From Prevotellaceae bacterium UBA2852 (lineage in GTDB: Bacteria; Bacteroidota; Bacteroidia; Bacteroidales; Bacteroidaceae): a DNA stretch of 5,130 bases. How positions within the stretch are numbered: position 1 is the stretch's first letter; the number at the start of each line of letters is the position of its first letter. Positions 1 through 4,980 of the stretch are shown here, piece by piece. Made by a program: the position numbers and the translations under genes. The stretch spans positions 1,506-6,635 of the forward strand of contig DEFM01000012.1 of assembly GCA_002350855.1 (NCBI GenBank). The letters run 5' to 3'. The notes beneath the pieces are model-generated. The model was not told the DNA's origin, did not search any database, and was given only the letters and a program-made list of their open reading frames with translations.

Positions 1-1017
1 GACGTACATTTGAAAACGTGGCATGTGACAACACTCACAGAGAGCGGCTACAAGTATTCATTCGCTCAGCATGCAGATGCAAAGGAGCTCTTTGACAGAT
101 TGAACAAGAAATTCCCTGAAGCTCACTTCAAGTCAGCCTATGAGGCAGGCTTCTGCGGTTTCTCTGCTCACTATGCTCTGGCGGAGCAGGGTATAGAAAA
201 TATCGTGGTTAACGCTGCCGATATTCCTACGACAGGTAAGGAAAAGACGATGAAGACGGATGCCGTAGATTCAGAGAAGATTGCCTGGGCGCTGAAGCGT
301 GACGAACTTAAAGGCATTTACGTAAAGGACAAGCGGTACATGGACGACACGAACCTGATACGCCTGCGTCAGCGTTTCATCATGGATCTCTCCCGTCAGA
401 AGAACAGAACGAAACATCTGCTGTATACTCAGGGGGTGACATATCCTGAGCGTTTCCGTAACAGCAAGACGCATTGGTCTCGCAACTTCATGAAATGGCT
501 CCGCGAGGAAGTGGAACTGCTGTCTGAGCAGAAACTTTCTCTATTGCTGCTCTGCGATCAAGTGGAGAATACGAGGAAGGCCATCCTTAAGGTTACTCGC
601 GAGATTCGCCGTTTGAGCACCACAGACAGGTACAAGGAGAATTACGACCTTCTTTTCACTGTGCCAGGGTTAGGCCTTATAACCTCCATGTCGATGCTGA
701 CGGAACTGGATAACGATATCATGCGATTCCCCAACGAGCGAAGCTTTGTGTCTATGCTCGGACTTATTCCCACCTGCCATGACTCTGGCGAGAAGAAGGT
801 CAGCGGAGAGAAAACAAACAGAGGCAATAAGCACCTCGGTCCGCTCATCGTAGAGGCAAGCTGGGTGGCAATCTATAGAGACTACCAGTTGGGGGCATAT
901 TACTCAAGCTGTTGTCAGATCATGAAACCTCACAAGGCCATTATCAAGGTCGCAAGGAAACTCGCCTGCAGGACATACGCAGTTTTGAAGACAAAGACCA
1001 AATATGAACTGTCATAA
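1..1017 (+). CDS. IS110-family (IS1111-like) DEDD recombinase, 5' end cut by window
   Basis: This is the site-specific recombinase that excises and inserts an IS110-type element, guided in this family by an element-encoded bridge RNA. The frame is open from base 1 and reads DVHLKTWHV, so the first catalytic Asp of the N-terminal RuvC-like DEDD domain is codon 1. The TTG at position 10 is therefore not the start; the true start lies a few codons upstream of the window. The other acidic residues are visible: Glu in YEAGF (codon at 142) and the D-x-x-D pair in KTDAVDSEK (codons at 259 and 268). A helical linker follows (about 300-640). The C-terminal transposase_20-like domain begins at FTVPGLG (about 655) and includes PTCHDSGEKK and RGNKHLGPLIVEASW. 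The Ser in HDSGEK (codon 784) is my candidate for the nucleophile, by analogy with IS621; this is inference. About 338 residues are visible, close to full length, and no frameshift or internal stop is seen. The long non-coding stretch after the stop fits the IS1111 subgroup, where the guide RNA lies downstream. Confidence 0.93.
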   Translation, partial: DVHLKTWHVTTLTESGYKYSFAQHADAKELFDRLNKKFPEAHFKSAYEAGFCGFSAHYALAEQGIENIVVNAADIPTTGKEKTMKTDAVDSEKIAWALKRDELKGIYVKDKRYMDDTNLIRLRQRFIMDLSRQKNRTKHLLYTQGVTYPERFRNSKTHWSRNFMKWLREEVELLSEQKLSLLLLCDQVENTRKAILKVTREIRRLSTTDRYKENYDLLFTVPGLGLITSMSMLTELDNDIMRFPNERSFVSMLGLIPTCHDSGEKKVSGEKTNRGNKHLGPLIVEASWVAIYRDYQLGAYYSSCCQIMKPHKAIIKVARKLACRTYAVLKTKTKYELS

Positions 1018-1053
1018 GGGTAATAATACAGATTTGCATAACAACAGGGATTC

Positions 1054-1263
1054 AAGTCGGACAGACTTCTCATATTACACAATGACCACTAGCGGTTCTT
1101 GATGAGTCCATGTAACTACATCTTTGATCAGAATGTGGCATTATACTCCAAGATCTGAAGAAGTAATCTGATGAGTGGCTATGGCTCACTACATCTGATA
1201 GAAGTTTGATCCGGCATTCCTGTTGCTTATGCAATTTCCAGACGCATCAAGAACGTGTCTGGA
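1054..1263 (+). ncRNA. Predicted bridge (seeker) RNA of the IS110 element
   Basis: In the IS1111 subgroup an RNA encoded between the recombinase stop and the right end carries two internal loops that pair with target and donor DNA. Hand folding finds four stem-loops in order. The first is a 5' hairpin AAGTC/GACTT (1054-1068). Stem-loop I (1081-1142) pairs AATG-CCAC with GTGGCATT, then TTCT-GAT (1096-1103) with ATCAGAA (1127-1133), then ATGT/ACAT; it has an internal loop of GAGTCC opposite CTTTG. Stem-loop II (1148-1214) pairs CC..GATC with GATC.GG and ATC.GATGAGTG with CACT.CATC.GAT; its internal loop is TGAAGAAGTA (1156-1165) opposite AGAAGTTT (1200-1207). The fourth is a hairpin TCCAGACGC/GTGTCTGGA (1237-1263). 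Two consecutive looped stems after a 5' hairpin match the general plan of bridge RNAs. Which loop reads target and which reads donor, and the transcript ends, are inferred. No promoter was identified. Confidence 0.6.
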
Positions 1264-1335
1264 TGGGGATTTCTTGGCTGTATATGTGTAAAATAAAGTA
1301 AAAACGATAATAAAACGATTAAACAATGCTAAAAG

Positions 1336-1440
1336 ATGAACCAATTATTTGGTTTGCAACATAGAAGTAGAACCATGATCTTCGTCGAACAGATTGCCGA
1401 GGCTACAGGCTTGAAGGTTAAGGAAATTGAAGTCTTGTAA
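1336..1440 (+). pseudogene. C-terminal remnant of Rpn/PD-(D/E)XK transposase-like protein
   Basis: A 34-codon open stretch ends in VEQIAEATGLKVKEIEVL and a TAA stop. This tail resembles the C-terminus common in Bacteroidota Rpn-type proteins (recombination-promoting nuclease/putative transposase), which typically end in a pattern like IAEATGL..EEIEKL. The catalytic nuclease domain, normally a few hundred residues upstream, is absent; IS110 DNA is there instead. The first ATG (1336) is probably not a real start, because residues before about 1375 (NQLFGLQHRSRT) do not resemble the family and may be IS end sequence. The simplest reading is a dead 3' fragment left when the IS110 element inserted or when flanking DNA was deleted. 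Assignment rests on memory of a short motif, so it is moderate; it could also be chance. Confidence 0.5.
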
Positions 1441-1464
1441 TTTATAGTAATGTAGCGAAACATA

Positions 1465-1511
1465 AGAGCGGGAAGCCGAGACCGACGGATGTCGGCGCGG
1501 CTTCCCGCTCT
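1465..1511. terminator. Strong nested hairpin, probable bidirectional terminator
   Basis: The outer arms AGAGCGGGAAGCCG (1465-1478) and CGGCTTCCCGCTCT (1498-1511) are a perfect 14-bp inverted repeat. Inside is a second stem, CCGAC (1482-1486) with GTCGG (1491-1495), closing a GGAT tetraloop, with a small unpaired AGA/CG between the two stems. It lies 24 bases after the stop of the Rpn remnant. The trailing sequence TCGTTTCTTG is only moderately T-rich, so Rho-independent termination is likely but not textbook. It may have been the terminator of the original Rpn-type gene. Confidence 0.6.
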
Positions 1512-1535
1512 CGTTTCTTGTCAATGTGAATCAAT

Positions 1536-1554
1536 GAACCTGTCCCTACGATTC
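1536..1554 (-). repeat. Solo REP-like unit (GGGACAGG family)
   Basis: Read on the minus strand this is GAATCGTAGGGACAGGTTC. It matches the left arm of the downstream cluster (GATCATGGGGACAGGTTT, 4168-4185) closely over the core, with a one-base deletion and a few substitutions. It is the only copy I see upstream of the lipoprotein gene. A short inverted partner is not obvious next to it, so it is a single unit rather than a paired element. Confidence 0.5.
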
Positions 1555-1673
1555 CCGCAGAACCGCCTGCGCCTGAGCGAAGCGAAGAACTTCCTGTTTA
1601 ACTCCATTTTATAACTCCCGAAGCTTAAAGGATTTTTTTTTTGAATTATGCTTCGATTTTGAGATTTTATTTG

Positions 1674-1681
1674 TACCTTTG
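1674..1681 (+). promoter_or_regulatory. Bacteroidota -7 promoter box for the lipoprotein gene
   Basis: TACCTTTG matches the Bacteroidota primary-sigma -7 consensus TAnnTTTG and sits in the context TTTGTACCTTTGCAGCC, very similar to the promoter at 4363. No good TTTG -33 element is seen at the usual 19-21 base spacing; TTCG at 1652-1655 is the nearest candidate. Transcription would start near 1687-1690, giving a leader of about 100 bases that ends in A-rich sequence with no Shine-Dalgarno, as is usual in this phylum. The inverted repeat CGAAGC/GCTTCG (1619-1655) overlaps the -33 region and could be an operator, but nothing else supports that. Confidence 0.7.
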
Positions 1682-1787
1682 CAGCCGACTACAGGTACGC
1701 AAGACAGTGAAATAACTTTTAGTTATAAAGATGCCGATTTTTATATAGGACAGTAATAATACAAAAATAATACAAAACAACAACACA

Positions 1788-4151
1788 ATGTTAAACAAAT
1801 TCAAATTGATGGCTATGGCCATCGCAATAGTTTCTCTTGCCGCATGCTCCGACAGCAAAATCGATGAAAATCAGCCAACTGGTGGTAATGGTGGTGGGAG
1901 TAGTAAAGACTACAACATCAATGACAAGTCTTTCAGCCAAAGCAATTGGCGCAACCAGGACAAGATTTACATCTTCGACCAGAAGAGTACCGACATTAAG
2001 GACGATAACGGGCAGACGGGCTATAACACTATCAATCTCCCCTGGTCCAGTAGTGTGGTGAACACCAATCTTCCACCCAACTTCTGCGATGCCATCACAC
2101 CGGAGAACGGATGGGAGTTGGCACTCAACCTCTGCGGCGACCGCACATTTCCGCTCGCTAATTACTTCGCCCTCTACAACAAGTATTCGGGCGTTCTCCG
2201 CTTTTTCTACTACATGCCGGAAAACTTTACGTCGGGCAACGACCACATGTGGGAAATCGACATGACCGACGCTATGGCACAACGCTCGGTCTATGGCTAC
2301 GGACTGCCCCTGGACCGGCAAATAGTGAACAAAGCTGCCCTGAGTCAGACCGTGAGCAACATGTTTGTTGACTACGTCACGCCGTATGTGAGGAATGTCG
2401 CTCCTGATGGCAAGATTACGCCTAACGCCGGCTGGTGGGCATTCGATATTGACATGTCGCTCTACCGTCCAGACGACAATGGCTTCGGCCAGGGACAGCA
2501 AATGTCTCTGCAGATGCGCTCGTGGAAAGAGGATCATGTGTCGCTCGCCACTGCTATCACGGGTACCTTGGATGGTCAAATCAAATTGGACCAGACTAAG
2601 GATGCTACTCTCAGCAAGTCGAAAGGCCTTCTGGGCTGGATTGCCGACATCACCGGCTTCGGCTCGTCAGTGTCAAAACTGCTGGCGGTGGGTTCTGCCG
2701 ACGCATTTAGCTGGGTTGATGCCATTGAGAGCGGAATCAGTGTGGCAAAAACTGGCATGGGCCTCTTTGCCGATTTTCGCAGCGAAGTAGAAGGTGGAAA
2801 TAAGCCCATATCGCAGCTGGATACTCTGAGCAAGATCAATGGTACCATCAGCCTCAACATTGATGCCTCGGCTAAGACCGAAGGCACCATTAAGTCGTCA
2901 ATACCTGTTACAGGTGTGGCTTCTCCCACTATCCATCCCGCTAACTTTAGTTTTTTTGGTTCCAGTGTCGGCAATGGCACATGGAACATCAAGAGCAGCC
3001 CTGTGGTCTATTATTATAATAAAGGTGGGATAACAATTGGTCTTAATCATAGTGGTTATAATAATAAGCCCTGGAGCAGAGCTTACGTGTTTGACCCCAG
3101 TAGTGTGGAGTTGGTGCTCAACCCCCAAATATTCCCTGAGAGCGACATAGAGTGGGTCAAGGTGGATGCGCTCTGCGGCGCAAGGTTGTCTGCGACAAGT
3201 CAAAAGGCATCTGTTTACCGCAAAGCATTTGGCTTGGATTATAATTATGATTACAACGAACCAATAGACGATGGTATATTCCCGGAAAAAATTTATAAAG
3301 ACCATTATCAATGGCAGGTTGATTTCTTGTATCGAAGTGATAACAAGATGAATACGGACTATTATGTGTTCAAGGAAGACAAGACTGCCGCAGGAACCGA
3401 GTCAAAAAGATACCTCAGCGGAAGAGGGGTGGATGGCTACATGATTGAACCGTATGCTGTTGAGGAGTTACCGGATTTGGAGGTGAACGTGATGGTGCTT
3501 GTCAAACTGAAGAGCAAGCAGAACCCCATTGTCATGAGTCGTCCCTATTTGCCGATTTTGAAGAAGCTTGACGTAAAGAGTTCGACAGACATTGCTGCCC
3601 TGGAGGATAAAGTGGTGAAAGGCAAGGCCAAGGTGGGCAAGATAGAAAGAGGCCCCATCTACGACTATCAGCTTAAGCGCATTCATGGCTACAAGAGATC
3701 TGCAGATGATTGGTTTTTCCTGCCAGTATCTACAAAGAGCGAAGGATGCTACGATGCCAGGCCATTATTCGAGACGCCTGCGAATTATTCAGGAGAAAGT
3801 AGTTATGGTGTGGAAATTTCTACAAATCAGTCCAAGACTGGCGAATGGAACATAGAATGGTCTTATGCCAATGCCGATGAACCTTGTGGATATGAAATGG
3901 AAGCTAATTTATCTACTGATGATATCACTTATCCTTCCTCTTGGAAACTCAAGGCCAAACTGAACGCTGGCGATGACTGGACGGTCATAGATGAGCATAA
4001 TAACGATTACTGGACCGAAGGATACGGTAGTTGTACTTATTTCAAGCTGAAAGTACAGAACAAGTCGTGGAAGTATTATCGTCTGGAAATTACTGAAAAA
4101 GCCAGCTCCAAACAATTACTGAACATTAACTACTTTAGACTTGTCTACTAA
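1788..4151 (+). CDS. Large surface lipoprotein of unrecognised family with discoidin-like C-terminus
   Basis: The 787-residue product begins with a lipoprotein signal: basic MLNKFK, a hydrophobic core, and lipobox LAAC with the lipidated Cys at residue 20. SDSKIDE and a Gly-rich linker (GGNGGGSS) follow. The S-D after the Cys recalls Bacteroidota lipoprotein export signals, so outer-membrane surface display is plausible. Residues 45-250 form a Trp/Tyr-rich, probably beta-rich module with two Cys (100, 116) and the block NYFALYNKYSGVLRFFYYMP (125-144). Residues 280-330 are a Gly/Ala-rich, weakly hydrophobic, probably helical stretch (GLLGWIADITGFG...GMGLFADF), flanked by Ser/Thr-rich alternating segments (250-275 and 351-375) that look like beta-strands. 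The last ~115 residues (PSSWKLKAKL...DDWTVIDE...YYRLEIT...INYFRLVY) resemble an F5/8 type C (discoidin) galactose-binding-like sandwich. I do not recognise the family. Substrate binding or adhesion is a guess from the C-terminal domain; no catalytic motif or SusCD partner is seen. The ATG at 1788 is chosen because it gives the signal peptide. Confidence 0.9.
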   Translation: MLNKFKLMAMAIAIVSLAACSDSKIDENQPTGGNGGGSSKDYNINDKSFSQSNWRNQDKIYIFDQKSTDIKDDNGQTGYNTINLPWSSSVVNTNLPPNFCDAITPENGWELALNLCGDRTFPLANYFALYNKYSGVLRFFYYMPENFTSGNDHMWEIDMTDAMAQRSVYGYGLPLDRQIVNKAALSQTVSNMFVDYVTPYVRNVAPDGKITPNAGWWAFDIDMSLYRPDDNGFGQGQQMSLQMRSWKEDHVSLATAITGTLDGQIKLDQTKDATLSKSKGLLGWIADITGFGSSVSKLLAVGSADAFSWVDAIESGISVAKTGMGLFADFRSEVEGGNKPISQLDTLSKINGTISLNIDASAKTEGTIKSSIPVTGVASPTIHPANFSFFGSSVGNGTWNIKSSPVVYYYNKGGITIGLNHSGYNNKPWSRAYVFDPSSVELVLNPQIFPESDIEWVKVDALCGARLSATSQKASVYRKAFGLDYNYDYNEPIDDGIFPEKIYKDHYQWQVDFLYRSDNKMNTDYYVFKEDKTAAGTESKRYLSGRGVDGYMIEPYAVEELPDLEVNVMVLVKLKSKQNPIVMSRPYLPILKKLDVKSSTDIAALEDKVVKGKAKVGKIERGPIYDYQLKRIHGYKRSADDWFFLPVSTKSEGCYDARPLFETPANYSGESSYGVEISTNQSKTGEWNIEWSYANADEPCGYEMEANLSTDDITYPSSWKLKAKLNAGDDWTVIDEHNNDYWTEGYGSCTYFKLKVQNKSWKYYRLEITEKASSKQLLNINYFRLVY

Positions 4152-4157
4152 GGTCGT

Positions 4158-4265
4158 TATAGACATAGATCATGGGGACAGGTTTTTGAATGAATTCGTT
4201 GAATTCACTTCAAACCTGTCCCCATGATCCCTGATTCCTATAGTCATAGAGGGGACAGGCACCTG
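4158..4265. repeat. REP-like (BIME-like) cluster with long hairpin
   Basis: Starting 6 bases after the lipoprotein stop, three copies of GGGGACAGG occur: plus at 4174-4182, minus at 4215-4223 and plus at 4251-4259. The first two are the arms of a perfect 18-bp inverted repeat (4168-4185 and 4212-4229). The stem continues, with small bulges, through GAA/TTC and TGAATTC/GAATTCA to a GTT loop (4198-4200). The first and third copies are also direct repeats preceded by TATAG(A/T)CATAG (4158-4168 and 4239-4249). The third unit reads AGGGGACAGGCACC, resembling REP sequences associated with TnpA_REP/RAYT (Y1) transposases. No such transposase is in the window. The hairpin may also block 3' exonucleases or help terminate the lipoprotein transcript, but no T-run follows it. 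Confidence 0.75.
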
Positions 4266-4362
4266 GGTATGCGGCGTAAGTCAAAGGGAGTGAAATCGGC
4301 TGTTTTCGACTAATAATATATAAAAGGTGAGGGCAAAGTGAGCAATTTTCGCAAACTTTTTG

Positions 4363-4370
4363 TATCTTTG
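4363..4370 (+). promoter_or_regulatory. Bacteroidota -7 promoter box for the toxin-antitoxin operon
   Basis: TATCTTTG is a full match to TAnnTTTG, in the context TTTTTGTATCTTTGTCGCC, closely paralleling the lipoprotein promoter. Transcription would begin near 4376-4379, leaving a leader of about 20 bases before the ATG at 4398. An imperfect inverted repeat AAAGT (4335-4339) with ACTTT (4355-4359) overlaps the region just upstream of the box and could be the operator through which the antitoxin represses its own operon. That role is inferred from how type II systems usually work. Confidence 0.75.
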
Positions 4371-4397
4371 TCGCCAGATTCTAAAACGAAAACGATT

Positions 4398-4667
4398 ATG
4401 ATAGGAACTGCAACACCAAGGATAAGCCCCGACACGTTCACGCTGACCGTGCCAAAGGCCGACGTGAGCCTCTTCAAGTCGATTGCCAAGAAGATGGGAT
4501 GGAAGATTGAGCGCAAACGTGCGGTAAAGCCTCGTCTCTACGATCCAGAGACGGGCGACAGTCTGAACAATGCCACGATGAAGGTCATTGAGGATGCACG
4601 GAAGGGAAAGGATGTCATAGAGGTCGGCTCGATGGATGAATATCTGGAGCTGGTAAAAAACTTGTAA
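4398..4667 (+). CDS. Putative antitoxin of a YafQ-type toxin-antitoxin pair
   Basis: This 89-residue protein lies directly upstream of a YafQ-like toxin, the usual order for a type II pair, in which the antitoxin binds and masks the toxin and represses the operon. An in-frame GTG at 4338 would give 109 residues, but it lies upstream of the -7 box at 4363-4370, so the ATG at 4398 is chosen. The N-terminal part (TFTLTVPKADVSLFKSIAKK, residues 13-32) looks like a beta-strand followed by a helix, perhaps a dimerisation or DNA-binding fold. The middle (35-58) is basic and probably flexible. The end (ATMKVIEDARKGKDVIEVGSMDEYLELVKNL) resembles the acidic toxin-binding tail of RelB/Phd-like antitoxins, which often contain a similar Ala-x-x-Gly-Lys segment. 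I do not see a clear DinJ-type ribbon-helix-helix. The role is inferred mainly from position. Confidence 0.8.
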   Translation: MIGTATPRISPDTFTLTVPKADVSLFKSIAKKMGWKIERKRAVKPRLYDPETGDSLNNATMKVIEDARKGKDVIEVGSMDEYLELVKNL

Positions 4668-4674
4668 CCAAGGG

Positions 4675-4980
4675 ATGGCAAAGTTCTCGCTAAAACTCAC
4701 CAAGCGCTATCTGCGCGACCTGAAGCTGGCTCGCAAGCGCGGCATGGACGAAAGCCTGCTGAACGACATTATCGGAAAGCTGCTTGATGACGTGCCCCTG
4801 CCAGAGAAGAACCGCGACCACCAGTTGCACGGCGACTACGAAGGCTACCGCGAATGCCACATCACTCCGAACTGGCTGCTCATCTACGTCAAGGACACCG
4901 ACATCAAGATTATCTCACTCTCGCGGACAGGCACTCACTCCGACCTGTTCGACAAGAAGAACAAACTGAAAGCAAAATGA
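4675..4980 (+). CDS. YafQ-family type II toxin (RelE superfamily mRNA interferase)
   Basis: The 101-residue product aligns by eye with E. coli YafQ along its whole length. Shared blocks are KLAxKR (17-22), LPLPEKNRDHQL (40-51), GYRECHI (57-63), NWLLIY (66-71) and RTGTHSDLF (84-92). YafQ cleaves mRNA in the ribosomal A site and arrests translation. The residues reported as important in E. coli YafQ (His50, His63, Asp67, Trp68, His87, Phe91) correspond here to His49, His62, Asn66, Trp67, His88 and Phe92. The only change is Asp to Asn at 66. A short Lys-rich tail (DKKNKLKAK) extends beyond the E. coli protein. The start at 4675 is 7 bases after the antitoxin stop, with AAGGG just upstream acting as a possible weak ribosome site, so the two genes form one operon and are probably translationally linked. 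Confidence 0.93.
   Translation: MAKFSLKLTKRYLRDLKLARKRGMDESLLNDIIGKLLDDVPLPEKNRDHQLHGDYEGYRECHITPNWLLIYVKDTDIKIISLSRTGTHSDLFDKKNKLKAK

Larger units (their letters stand above)
1..1370 (+). mobile_element. IS110/IS1111-type insertion sequence, left end outside window
   Basis: The element comprises the recombinase gene plus a structured 3' non-coding region. IS110 elements typically lack clear terminal inverted repeats and do not make consistent target duplications, so the right end cannot be read directly. I place it near 1363-1370 on two weak grounds. The heptamer AGAAGTA at 1363-1369 repeats one strand of an internal loop in the predicted guide RNA (1159-1165), as expected if that loop reads the element end. 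Also, coding similarity to an Rpn-type protein tail resumes just after, at about 1375-1390. The plausible range for the right end is about 1290-1390. The left end and its flank are not in the window, so the insertion site cannot be reconstructed. Confidence 0.75.
1441..1787. other. Intergenic stretch between Rpn remnant and lipoprotein gene
   Basis: This 347-base gap holds, in order, a strong nested hairpin (1465-1511), a solo REP-like unit in minus orientation (1536-1554), a GC-richer stretch of unknown nature (1555-1610), an AT-rich promoter zone with a run of ten T (1633-1642) and the -7 box (1674-1681), and the leader of the lipoprotein gene. Two small inverted repeats are seen: CGAAGC (1619-1624) with GCTTCG (1650-1655), just upstream of the promoter, and ATAACT/AGTTAT around TTT (1712-1726) inside the leader. 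The leader also contains a tandem AATAATACAAAA (1755-1766 and 1766-1777). I see no tRNA, riboswitch or convincing gene here. Confidence 0.6.

Noticed and set aside
1018..1335. CRISPR-like array suggested by recurring ATCTGA/TGATGAGT words
   Set aside because: The repeats are only 6-8 bases with irregular spacing and fall within the paired arms of predicted stem-loops.
1521..1607. 28-codon minus-strand frame with GGAG about 7 bases before its ATG
   Set aside because: Its end is made of the REP-like unit, it is Arg-rich and very short, and no promoter is seen. It could be a relic but is not supported as a gene.
1712..1726. Inverted repeat ATAACT-TTT-AGTTAT in the lipoprotein leader as a riboswitch or attenuator
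   Set aside because: It is a six-pair AT-only stem in AT-rich DNA, likely by chance; no other conserved RNA structure is visible.
1791..2579. 262-codon open frame on the minus strand
   Set aside because: It lies wholly antisense to the lipoprotein gene, has no promoter or family resemblance, and its composition (Val/His/Arg-rich) is what a codon-biased gene gives when read in reverse.
4168..4229. Classical Rho-independent terminator for the lipoprotein gene
   Set aside because: The hairpin is strong but no T-tract follows (CCTGATTCC), and the same core recurs elsewhere, so a REP-like repeat explains it better.
4281..4703. 140-codon minus-strand frame opposite the antitoxin
   Set aside because: It overlaps the promoter and whole antitoxin gene on the other strand and shows no recognisable protein features.
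4784..4969. Shadow frame inside the toxin gene, rich in Thr/Ser/Arg
   Set aside because: It is an out-of-frame reading of the clearly conserved YafQ-like gene.
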